In this document: positions 1 through 5,504 of the stretch, one piece after another
Numbering within the stretch: position 1 is the stretch's first letter
Layout of the letters: the number at the start of each line of letters is the position of its first letter
Origin: Candidatus Nitrosomarinus sp.
GTDB lineage: Archaea > Thermoproteota > Nitrososphaeria > Nitrososphaerales > Nitrosopumilaceae
Reading direction: 5' to 3'
DNA length: 15,815 bases
Assembly: GCA_003702465.1 (NCBI GenBank)
Contig: REGF01000023.1
Location: forward strand, 1 to 15,815
Made by a program: the position numbers and the translations under genes
Notes under the pieces: model-generated
What the model was told of the DNA's origin: nothing
The model's input: only the letters and a program-made list of their open reading frames with translations
Databases searched by the model: none

Positions 1-816
1 CATGATGGAAAAAACATGCATGTCAAAATGAATGACGATGTAAAATTCGATATAGGATTACATGGAATGTGTACATATGATAAATTAGCTTTAATCAAAG
101 ATTTCATAAAAGATTCAAAAATAATTTACGGCAATCCACCAAAAAAAGAAGAACTTGAAAAAGAATATGACATGATAGTTGATTGTACTGGATTCCACAG
201 AGTATACTTGCCAAAAATGAAAGAAGATTTCTTTTTACCAACTTATGAATACAAAGTAGAATATGAAAATGGAGTTCCATATGATGACTTTTACATTGAA
301 CCTTTCCCAGGAATGTCTGGATACTTTTGGTATTTCCCATTAGGTGAAAAATGGGCACATATTGGAGCAGGAGATTATAACAAAAATCACATTAAAGCAA
401 CAGATGCATTTCTTAAAAAACACGGCGGTAAAGTTCTAAAAACTAAAGGACGTCCAATTAGACTTGCAACACCAGATAGATGTAAGCCATATTATTCAGG
501 TAAAGTTGTAGGTGTTGGAGAATCAATTGGAACAGTTTATGCTCTACTTGGAGAAGGAATAATTCCATCTATGCAATGTGTAGATATCTTTGTAGAAAAT
601 ATGCATGACTTTGCAGCATATGAGAAAGCTGTAGAAAAACACTTCAAAGTTTATGCCAAAGTTTTCAATTTCGTTAGAGCAAAAATTCACAAAGACTTTA
701 ACTTTTTCAAAGCATTACCAGACTTTATGGCAATTTTCCGTTACATGAAAAAGAACGAAGATAGATTTGGAATGGATATTAGAATTGCAGATTTACTAAA
801 AGTTGCAAAAGCCTAA
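1..816 (+). CDS. Geranylgeranyl reductase-family FAD-dependent oxidoreductase, 3' part (5' end outside window)
   Basis: The reading frame is open from the first base, so the N-terminal FAD-binding Rossmann part lies upstream; the ATG at 16 is internal and not the true start. Counting from that ATG, a DCTG motif at about residues 56-59 ends the strand typical of this flavoprotein family. It is followed by a Phe/Tyr/Trp-rich stretch around 92-111 (YFWYFPLGEKW, then IGAGDY), and by GVGESIGTVYALLGEG at 166-181, which corresponds to the family's second FAD-contacting GD..G....GEGI region. In archaea this family saturates the isoprenoid chains of membrane lipids (digeranylgeranylglycerophospholipid reductase and relatives). 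Homologues in this phylum are multiple, so lipid saturation is inferred and the exact substrate is not proven. The stop TAA overlaps the stop of the convergent gene on the other strand. Confidence 0.8.
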   Translation, partial: HDGKNMHVKMNDDVKFDIGLHGMCTYDKLALIKDFIKDSKIIYGNPPKKEELEKEYDMIVDCTGFHRVYLPKMKEDFFLPTYEYKVEYENGVPYDDFYIEPFPGMSGYFWYFPLGEKWAHIGAGDYNKNHIKATDAFLKKHGGKVLKTKGRPIRLATPDRCKPYYSGKVVGVGESIGTVYALLGEGIIPSMQCVDIFVENMHDFAAYEKAVEKHFKVYAKVFNFVRAKIHKDFNFFKALPDFMAIFRYMKKNEDRFGMDIRIADLLKVAKA

Positions 817-1517
817 GAAAAACTTACAGAACTAAATCCTTCTCTATTTGTTCGATTACTTGCCATGTTGTAATCATAGATAGTTGTAGAATATGCTTGT
901 AATTCCTCTTTCATTTGATCTAAATTGTCTGCAAGATAAAATCCAGGACAATCACCTGTAAATTGATAGGTTGCATGAACACGTGCTTTACCCCCCTCAT
1001 TTTCTAGCCAACTAGCAAATGGATACAAGTAACATACTCCAGGTCGGTCTGGATGCATACTACAACCTCCCTTATCATCTAAGAATCTACACGAGATATG
1101 AGTTCCATCTTCTTCAGGAGTCTCATCAGTTTTTCTTTTGAGATTAATGGTAGTCATTGTTGTCATTTGACCAGAAGGACCAGGCTCATCATAAGTTACA
1201 GTTAGAGTCTCATTTTTGATAAATTCAGCAGTGTTTTTGTATTTCAAACCCTTGCCAATTGTAATTAGATCATCAGAAGTTAGTGGCAATCTACCTTGTC
1301 TATCACAGCAATTATGGCAATCAGGCCAAAAGCATTTCCATAAAATATATTTTTTTTCTGAATTAAGAAATGGAACATGAAAAACGACATCTTTGACTTT
1401 AATTGCAAAGTCAGATACATCAGTAATTTGGCCCAATACGAATTTTCTTAAGATAGGATCAAAATCCCAATCCTTTTCTAGCAAATCTAATGATTCTTGA
1501 ATTTCTTTTTGAGACAA
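813..1517 (-). CDS. YkgJ-type cysteine cluster protein (putative metal-binding)
   Basis: This is a 234-residue soluble protein with eight cysteines in the arrangement of the YkgJ / UPF0153 (CxxCxxxC-like) family: C62, C67, C70 and C71 in KCFWPDCHNCC, then C143, C152 (with H155), C162 in the HPDRPGVCYLYP segment, and C190. The family is thought to bind zinc or an iron-sulfur cluster; its biochemical role is largely unknown, so none is assigned. The start is TTG at 1515-1517. A TAG stop lies directly upstream in frame and there is no in-frame ATG nearby, so this is the only reasonable start near the family's N-terminus. No clear Shine-Dalgarno sequence precedes it. It ends tail-to-tail with the geranylgeranyl-reductase-type gene, sharing four bases (stop TAG against TAA). 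It diverges from the small gene at 1553, with only 35 bases between the two starts. Confidence 0.8.
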   Translation of the reverse strand: MSQKEIQESLDLLEKDWDFDPILRKFVLGQITDVSDFAIKVKDVVFHVPFLNSEKKYILWKCFWPDCHNCCDRQGRLPLTSDDLITIGKGLKYKNTAEFIKNETLTVTYDEPGPSGQMTTMTTINLKRKTDETPEEDGTHISCRFLDDKGGCSMHPDRPGVCYLYPFASWLENEGGKARVHATYQFTGDCPGFYLADNLDQMKEELQAYSTTIYDYNMASNRTNREGFSSVSFS

Positions 1518-1522
1518 CTATT

Positions 1523-1531
1523 AAGTTATAA
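1523..1531 (+). promoter_or_regulatory. TATA-like box for the small gene at 1553
   Basis: AAGTTATAA is centred at 1527, 26 bases before the ATG at 1553. This is the spacing expected for an archaeal promoter driving a leaderless mRNA, and it favours the ATG at 1553 over the in-frame TTG at 1538. It is a visual match only. Confidence 0.5.
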
Positions 1532-1552
1532 CCGCTTTTGCAGATCTTATTA

Positions 1553-1873
1553 ATGTTGAGTGAAAAAGGCAAATACGCAGCTGCAACAGAAAATAGAAGA
1601 TTTGTTTGGTCAGAAATTATTTGGCCACTAGTTTTAGAAATTAATGATATTACGTTTTCATTAAAACAGTTTCAAGAAAAACGTGAAAAAGTTTGTAAGG
1701 AAAAAAATACAACAATTACAATTGCTTCAAGAGGATTAGTTTCACTTGTTCTAAAAGGAATTTTACTAAGAGAAAATGATACGTATTCAATTCATTACAA
1801 ATTAATTCCATACATGCGATTAAAAGCAAAATGTGATTATGCAACTGCAATTCACGAAGTTAGAATAAAATAA
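1553..1873 (+). CDS. Small unrecognised protein (106 aa)
   Basis: I do not recognise the family. The product is basic and soluble. It begins MLSEKGKYAAATENRRF, has a hydrophobic/aromatic segment WSEIIWPLVLEINDI near the N-terminus, a central lysine/glutamate-rich helix-like stretch (QEKREKVCKEKN), and a segment with alternating hydrophobics (ITIASRGLVSLVLKGILL). No signal peptide, transmembrane segment or metal-binding cysteine pattern is evident. The mix of helical stretches and a compact basic C-terminus would fit a small DNA- or RNA-associated protein, but this is weak inference. The start is chosen at ATG 1553 because a TATA-like box lies 26 bases upstream; the frame could extend five codons to TTG 1538. 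It is transcribed divergently from the cysteine-cluster gene and runs head-on into the tRNA gene 7 bases after its stop. Confidence 0.6.
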   Translation: MLSEKGKYAAATENRRFVWSEIIWPLVLEINDITFSLKQFQEKREKVCKEKNTTITIASRGLVSLVLKGILLRENDTYSIHYKLIPYMRLKAKCDYATAIHEVRIK

Positions 1874-1880
1874 TTTCCAG

Positions 1881-1968
1881 TAGCCCGAGGCAGATTCGAA
1901 CTGCCGTCTCCGCCTATCCACTCATGAGATCCAGAGGGCAGAATCCTTGACCGCTAGACTATCGGGCT
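1881..1968 (-). tRNA. tRNA-Gln(CTG) with a short intron
   Basis: Read on the minus strand, the gene folds as a complete cloverleaf. The acceptor is AGCCCGA paired with TCGGGCT (seven pairs). The D arm is GTCT/GGAT with GG in the loop, the anticodon stem is CTGCC/GGCGG, and the T arm is GGCAG-TTCGAAT-CTGCC. The discriminator is A and CCA is not encoded. The anticodon loop is 22 bases rather than 7, so I infer a 15-base intron at the usual archaeal position between nucleotides 37 and 38; the spliced length is 73. This puts C32 T33 before anticodon CTG, reading CAG (Gln). The A1-U72 first pair supports Gln, because archaeal GatDE is known to recognise tRNA-Gln through that pair. A TATA-like box lies about 30 bases upstream. 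The identity depends on the intron position: a Glu(CTC) reading needs a non-canonical splice and breaks T33. Confidence 0.88.
1916..1930 (-). other. Inferred intron in tRNA-Gln
   Basis: Fifteen bases are left over when the anticodon loop is reduced to seven, assuming the canonical 37/38 site. The intron contains the palindrome CTCATGAG. I could not draw a perfect four-pair central helix of a bulge-helix-bulge motif, so the exact ends could shift by a base or two. Confidence 0.65.
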
Positions 1969-1990
1969 ACTTGATAAAAATTCAGGTAAT

Positions 1991-2001
1991 TTAGAATATA
2001 A
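1991..2001 (-). promoter_or_regulatory. TATA-like box for tRNA-Gln
   Basis: On the minus strand this reads TTATATTCTAA, centred about 28-31 bases before the mature tRNA 5' end. That fits an archaeal tRNA promoter separate from the upstream uS7 gene, which ends at 2033. Confidence 0.4.
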
Positions 2002-2032
2002 TGATTTGGTGAAAAATTATTTTGTCAAAAAT

Positions 2033-2632
2033 CTAACGTGATGCTTGTGCAATACGTTCTAACTCGTGCTTTTTCTTTACAGATGGAGCATTGGTATCAT
2101 TAGATGCTGCAAGCATTAATTGTTCAGCCATATGTTCCTCAATTGGTTTAGGATTTGAGAAAGTAGCCTCTTTAATTGCATCAGCGATAAATTTCAAAGC
2201 CAAGTCAACTCTTCGAATTGGAGCAACGTCAACTGATACGTGGTAAACAGTACCACCATATACAATTCTGGTTGTGTCTTCGTTTGGAGCAGAGTATTCT
2301 ACTGCTCTAACTAAAACTTCAACAGGATTTTGTCCAGTTTTTAATTCGATTATTTCAAAAGCAGTTTTTACAGTATTGATTAATTTAGCTTTTTTACCAG
2401 TCATTCTACCAGTATTTTTTGCGTATTTTTTTCCGAAATGCATTGTCTTGTTGATTAATCTCTCAACAATGTTTACGTCAGCTTTGTTGAATCGTTTGAG
2501 TGCTGAACGACCATAAGTATAAGGTAAGATTTGTTTTCTTAATGAAATAGCAGTTTTTAATCCAGGATCTTTTACTTCAATGTTTGATAAATCCCATTTT
2601 CTAAATAGTAACAAATTTTTTGTCTCAGCCAT
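2033..2632 (-). CDS. rps7: 30S ribosomal protein uS7 (S7)
   Basis: This 199-residue protein is typical of archaeal uS7, which nucleates the head of the small subunit by binding the 3' domain of 16S rRNA and lines the E site. Recognisable segments are the KWDLSNIEVKDPGLK N-terminus characteristic of the archaeal/eukaryotic form, the basic helix around residues 63-90 (KTMHFGKKYAKNTGRMTGKK), GQNPVEVLVRAVEYSAPNED near the middle, the beta hairpin IVYGGTVYHVSVDVAPIRRVD, and a Lys/Arg-containing C-terminus HELERIAQASR. It follows rps12 by four bases. Its ribosome-binding sequence (GGAG, 9-12 bases before the ATG) lies in the last codons of rps12, so the two are almost certainly co-translated. Elongation factor genes, which often follow in archaea, are not next; a tRNA gene is. 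Confidence 0.97.
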   Translation of the reverse strand: MAETKNLLLFRKWDLSNIEVKDPGLKTAISLRKQILPYTYGRSALKRFNKADVNIVERLINKTMHFGKKYAKNTGRMTGKKAKLINTVKTAFEIIELKTGQNPVEVLVRAVEYSAPNEDTTRIVYGGTVYHVSVDVAPIRRVDLALKFIADAIKEATFSNPKPIEEHMAEQLMLAASNDTNAPSVKKKHELERIAQASR

Positions 2633-2636
2633 CTCT

Positions 2637-3074
2637 CTATCTCCTTGGTTTTTCCTTCTTTCCTATTACTAATTCATGTAATGATGTACCGTTAACTTTA
2701 GAAACTTTGAATCTAACACCAGGAATATCTCCCATTGCACCGCCTTGTGTTGCACCCATTCCTTCAATTGTAACTTCGTCGTGTTCATCAATGAAGTTCA
2801 TTGCACCGTCTCTTGGTAAGAATGCGGTAACTGATTTACCATTTCTAATTAATTGAACTCTAACACATTTTCTGATAGCAGAGTTTGGCTGTTTTGCTGC
2901 AATACCTACTTTTTCTAAAACAATTCCACGTCCTTGTGGTGCACCTCCAAGAGGATCTGCTTTTTTATCAATTCCGAGTTTTCTTCTTTTGAAAGTAGAA
3001 ATTGCCCAGCGTTGTTTTTTCTTTTTAGTAGTTAGTACTCTACCAGCAAATAATCCAAGTGGTGATTTTCTCAT
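2637..3074 (-). CDS. rps12: 30S ribosomal protein uS12 (S12)
   Basis: This 145-residue protein matches the length of the archaeal form. uS12 sits at the decoding centre and helps check codon-anticodon pairing. The conserved loop KQPNSAIRKCVRVQL (PNSA at 63-66) and the second decoding loop LPRDGAMNFIDEHDEV (PRDG at 87-90) are intact, followed by GDIPGVRFKV. The N-terminal extension rich in Lys/Arg (TKKKKQRWA, FKRRKLG) is typical of archaea and eukaryotes. The start is ATG three bases after the NusA-like stop, with GGAG about 10 bases upstream inside the end of that gene. It belongs to the eL30 - nusA-like - rps12 - rps7 block. Confidence 0.98.
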   Translation of the reverse strand: MRKSPLGLFAGRVLTTKKKKQRWAISTFKRRKLGIDKKADPLGGAPQGRGIVLEKVGIAAKQPNSAIRKCVRVQLIRNGKSVTAFLPRDGAMNFIDEHDEVTIEGMGATQGGAMGDIPGVRFKVSKVNGTSLHELVIGKKEKPRR

Positions 3075-3077
3075 ATT

Positions 3078-3542
3078 CTATAACTCCATTGTTGCCCTTT
3101 CAGGACTGTTAATCAATACACTTCCAATATCAAAATATCGTTTAGCTAATAATCTTGCTTTCTCAGCATTTCTTCCTTCTCTACCAACTACAATTCCTTT
3201 CTTTCTTGGATCTACCATAACAATTGCCTGTTTTGTCCCGTCTGCTCGTGTATTTATTTTTACTTCAGAAATTAGTTTGTTATTCAATAAATTAGACAAG
3301 AATTTTGCTGGATCTTCATCAAATTCAACAAGTTCAACATTTCGTTTTACCATATTTTGTAAGGATTTGATATGCATACCACCTTTTCCAATGGCCAATC
3401 CCATTTTGCCAGTGTTTACTACAAAAATTACTCTATTTTGTTTTTCATCTTCAATACAGTCTCTTGCAACAGCACCAGTAACATTTTGAAATAGCGACAT
3501 CATTCGCATTTGATCAGTTGATAGTTTGATTGATTGTGCCAT
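3078..3542 (-). CDS. nusA: NusA-like transcription factor with two KH domains
   Basis: At 154 residues this is the short archaeal NusA-like protein: two KH RNA-binding domains without the N-terminal polymerase-binding domain or S1 domain of bacterial NusA. KH1 carries the loop IGKGGMHI (GKGG at 52-55), and KH2 carries VVGREGRNAEKARLLAKRYF (GREG at 120-123). It is inferred to bind nascent RNA during elongation or termination; its exact archaeal role is not settled. The place between eL30 and uS12, downstream of the polymerase genes, is the conserved archaeal position. The start is ATG, with AAAGGAA a few bases upstream. A TTTAAA box 40 bases upstream suggests a local promoter with a short leader, in addition to any read-through from eL30. 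Confidence 0.93.
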   Translation of the reverse strand: MAQSIKLSTDQMRMMSLFQNVTGAVARDCIEDEKQNRVIFVVNTGKMGLAIGKGGMHIKSLQNMVKRNVELVEFDEDPAKFLSNLLNNKLISEVKINTRADGTKQAIVMVDPRKKGIVVGREGRNAEKARLLAKRYFDIGSVLINSPERATMEL

Positions 3543-3579
3543 AAGAATTCCTTTTTATCTCCAGACCAAAAATGTCTCA

Positions 3580-3585
3580 TTTAAA
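3580..3585 (-). promoter_or_regulatory. TATA-like box (TTTAAA) before nusA-like gene
   Basis: TTTAAA is centred 40 bases before the ATG at 3542, which predicts a leader of roughly 15 bases containing the AAAGGAA ribosome-binding sequence. It lies in the 64-base gap after eL30. Confidence 0.4.
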
Positions 3586-3606
3586 CTTAGGTTAGACAAA
3601 TAACAG

Positions 3607-3930
3607 CTAGTCATTTTTTTCCTCAGTTTTTGTATCGTTTAAAATTGATTTGATGTTTGCTTCATCAATTGATGTAAATGAAATTGTTGAAATTCTAAAT
3701 TGTAAGCCGCACAATCTACCCAGTGCAACTGAAGTTCCTTGAAAGTTAACGAGGGGGACTTTTTGTTTTTTTGCATCAGATTCAATTTTCTCAAGCATTT
3801 TTTTGTCTACAGATTGAGATAATACAATTAACTTGGAATTATTTACAGAGTTCAAAACTTCTTTACTACCCATAGTTAATCTATTCTCTTTACGGGCATC
3901 CTTCAATGATTTCTCAAGTATTTTACTCAT
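3607..3930 (-). CDS. rpl30e: 50S ribosomal protein eL30 (L30e)
   Basis: This 107-residue protein belongs to the L7Ae/L30e/S12e/Gadd45 fold, whose members bind kink-turn RNA. The signature GTSVALGRLCGLQFRISTISF near residues 65-85 is typical, preceded by the helix LTMGSKEVLNSVNNSKLIVLSQS. The protein is present in archaea and eukaryotes and absent from bacteria. The acidic/charged tail (DTKTEEKND) is unremarkable. It is the first gene of the eL30 - nusA-like - rps12 - rps7 series. AAGGAA lies about 6-11 bases before the ATG, and CTATAAA about 37 bases before it, giving a possible promoter independent of the polymerase operon. In most archaea this gene follows rpoA'' directly; here two other genes intervene. 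Confidence 0.93.
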   Translation of the reverse strand: MSKILEKSLKDARKENRLTMGSKEVLNSVNNSKLIVLSQSVDKKMLEKIESDAKKQKVPLVNFQGTSVALGRLCGLQFRISTISFTSIDEANIKSILNDTKTEEKND

Positions 3931-3963
3931 GTAGTTTCCTTATCACGATCGTCTTGACAGGCC

Positions 3964-3970
3964 TTTATAG
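3964..3970 (-). promoter_or_regulatory. TATA-like box before eL30
   Basis: CTATAAA on the minus strand is centred near 3967, 37 bases before the eL30 ATG. It predicts a transcript starting near 3941 with a short leader that includes AAGGAA. Confidence 0.45.
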
Positions 3971-3978
3971 GTTTATTG

Positions 3979-4015
3979 AAAAAATATTTCCAAGTATAAA
4001 AAATCATTTAAAAAT
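3979..4015 (-). terminator. T-tract terminator region after the secreted-protein gene
   Basis: On the minus strand there are three T runs (six, six and five T) within 60 bases after the TGA at 4036. Archaeal polymerase terminates at such T-rich stretches without needing a hairpin. This would separate the upstream polymerase/Sm/secreted-protein unit from eL30, which has its own TATA-like box just downstream. Confidence 0.5.
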
Positions 4016-4035
4016 TATTTTTGGATTTTATAAAA

Positions 4036-5214
4036 TCAATCAATTATTATCGAAGTTATTAAAGGTGGACTTAATGGAATCGATTCATTTAGCGAATTCC
4101 ACACATAAGTTTCTAAAATATAATTATCAGATTTTTCAGGAATCCAAGATTGAGAAATATCTAAAATTTGATTTGGAGAAAGTTTTCCCTTTATCCAAGA
4201 TAAGGAAATTACAGAATTTTCAGAATTTTTAATTTGGAAAAAATAGACAAAGTCTTGTTCATATGTTAATTGATTTTCGATTGTACCAACAATTTGCATT
4301 TGTGTTTCAGATACAAGAGAGTCCAATGGGTTTCCAAAACCATCAGAGAAAGAAATTGTTGAAGCATGTATTCTATCAATTGATGGTATAGAGTAATCAA
4401 CAGTAGCAGAAGTTTCTATAGAGGTTTCATCAGATTTTGAAAATGGTTTTGGTAAAGTGTAATCATCATATTTTGCAAAAATATTATCTCCAGGTAATAC
4501 ATAAAGTCGATTTCCACTAGAGGTATTTGTTGACAAGCTGATATTTGCTATAAAATCACCAGAACGCTCAGAAGTTTCTGTTGCAACAACTTTGATTCCA
4601 CTATTATCAGAATCTGAAAAAACTTCTACTGTAATTGTATCAATTGCTTCAGGATTCAAATTCATATCAGGATCAATTACACGAATTTGCACTGAATCAC
4701 TTGTAAGAAAAATATTTTTTGAAAATTGTATTACTCCCATGTTCCATGTAATTGGAATTGATTCTGTTAATACAATACCGTCAGCAAATTCAAATGAAAT
4801 TGTTATTGAGTCATCATTTTCAACTTGCAAAAATCCATTTGTTGGTCCAGTGCCAGAGGTTTTAGGATTGGTATCAAAAGTTCCATCACCATCAACATCA
4901 TGTAAAAAACCAGTTAGAATTATTTCACCTGAAAAAATTCCAGAGCCTGAAGAAGTTTCAGTTAACCTGTATGGTTTTAAAAAATTTTCACCTGATGAAA
5001 TTTTAATTGGATGAGAATCAGTTTCACCGATTGAATCAATTTGATTTGAATTACTATTCCAACTTGGAGCAACAATAGAAATTATTATTTTATCTGTCCA
5101 AGAATATTTGGGTTTGTCAGTATAAATTGGTGCAAAGGGTTTTTCATAATCAGGAATGGATTCAGCATAAACGGGAGCAAGAATTAACAAAAATCCAAGA
5201 AAAAATTCGTACAC
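4036..5214 (-). CDS. Secreted protein with tandem beta-sandwich-like segments
   Basis: This 392-residue protein has a short hydrophobic N-terminus ending VYA|ES, a plausible Sec signal peptide cleaved after residue 17, so it is predicted outside the cell. There is no C-terminal membrane anchor or sorting motif. Two similar segments are visible. Each has an Asp/Ser-rich strand region and then an ETS..SG.F motif: ETSSGSGIFSGEIIL at 86-100 and ETSERSGDFIANISL at 213-227. This pattern recurs in Ig-like/beta-sandwich surface proteins of ammonia-oxidising archaea. HDVDGDGTFD at 105-114 resembles a calcium-binding D.D.DG loop. Residues 300-392 form a third beta-rich segment. I do not recognise a named family; an S-layer-associated or extracellular binding role is inference. 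The GTG at 5212-5214 is chosen because it opens the signal peptide and no ATG is available. A weak TATA-like ATTAAATC lies about 26 bases upstream. Confidence 0.75.
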   Translation of the reverse strand: MYEFFLGFLLILAPVYAESIPDYEKPFAPIYTDKPKYSWTDKIIISIVAPSWNSNSNQIDSIGETDSHPIKISSGENFLKPYRLTETSSGSGIFSGEIILTGFLHDVDGDGTFDTNPKTSGTGPTNGFLQVENDDSITISFEFADGIVLTESIPITWNMGVIQFSKNIFLTSDSVQIRVIDPDMNLNPEAIDTITVEVFSDSDNSGIKVVATETSERSGDFIANISLSTNTSSGNRLYVLPGDNIFAKYDDYTLPKPFSKSDETSIETSATVDYSIPSIDRIHASTISFSDGFGNPLDSLVSETQMQIVGTIENQLTYEQDFVYFFQIKNSENSVISLSWIKGKLSPNQILDISQSWIPEKSDNYILETYVWNSLNESIPLSPPLITSIIID

Positions 5215-5258
5215 AAATTAAATTCGTTAAAATCAGATTTAATGTTTGATGATAAATT

Positions 5259-5489
5259 TTAGGATTTATCAGTAGGTAGAGATATTGCCAAAATATTGTC
5301 ACCACGTAACAATACTTTTCCAAGACTAACATGTTTTTCTTCAGAAATGTCTTCGGCTTTGTCTAATGTTAAATTCATGTGGATGTCAAAATCTACTAAG
5401 TTACCTTGAACTGTTTTATTATTTCTTAAACGAAGTAAAACACTCTTTCCTTGGCAACTAGTCATTAATGTAGAAATTTCATCAGCCAT
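5259..5489 (-). CDS. Sm-like (LSm) RNA-binding protein
   Basis: The 76-residue protein has the complete Sm fold. Sm1 contains VDFDIHMNLTLDKAED, with the RNA-contacting D.H.N residues, and Sm2 contains GKVLLRGDNILAISL with the RGDN turn. Archaeal LSm proteins form rings of six or seven subunits that bind U-rich RNA and are linked to RNA processing and tRNA maturation. The start is set at ATG 5487-5489, because AAGTGA lies five bases upstream and the remaining sequence matches the usual family N-terminus; an in-frame GTG at 5498 would add MKI. It follows rpoA by 15 bases with no T-run terminator between, so co-transcription with polymerase is likely. Confidence 0.93.
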   Translation of the reverse strand: MADEISTLMTSCQGKSVLLRLRNNKTVQGNLVDFDIHMNLTLDKAEDISEEKHVSLGKVLLRGDNILAISLPTDKS

Positions 5490-5494
5490 AATTT

Positions 5495-5500
5495 TCACTT
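5495..5500 (-). promoter_or_regulatory. Ribosome-binding sequence deciding the LSm start
   Basis: AAGTGA on the minus strand ends five bases before ATG 5489 and overlaps the alternative GTG at 5498. That makes the ATG the better start. Confidence 0.5.
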
Positions 5501-5504
5501 AATT

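Noticed and set aside
1538..1552. TTG at 1538 as the start of the small plus-strand gene
   Set aside because: It lies only about 11 bases from the TATA-like box, too close for transcription to include it; ATG 1553 is at the right distance.
1881..1968. tRNA-Glu(CTC) identity
   Set aside because: It requires a non-canonical intron position and loses T33, whereas the 37/38 intron gives CTG and the A1-U72 pair fits tRNA-Gln.
2989..3489. Long plus-strand open frame opposite the nusA-like and rps12 genes
   Set aside because: It is antisense to two certain genes, has a composition typical of a reverse-frame shadow (Ser/Phe/Leu/Ile/Pro-rich), and has no recognisable motif.
4024..4037. Perfect palindrome GATTTTATAAAATC at the end of the secreted-protein gene
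   Set aside because: It is almost all A/T and overlaps the stop codon; a hairpin from it would be very weak, and AT-rich palindromes are expected by chance here. The T tracts downstream explain termination better.
4592..5014. Plus-strand open frame opposite the secreted-protein gene
   Set aside because: It is a shadow of a coherent minus-strand protein that has a signal peptide and repeated motifs.
5490..5498. GTG at 5498 as the LSm start
   Set aside because: A ribosome-binding sequence overlaps it and is better spaced for the ATG at 5489, and the family N-terminus fits the shorter form.
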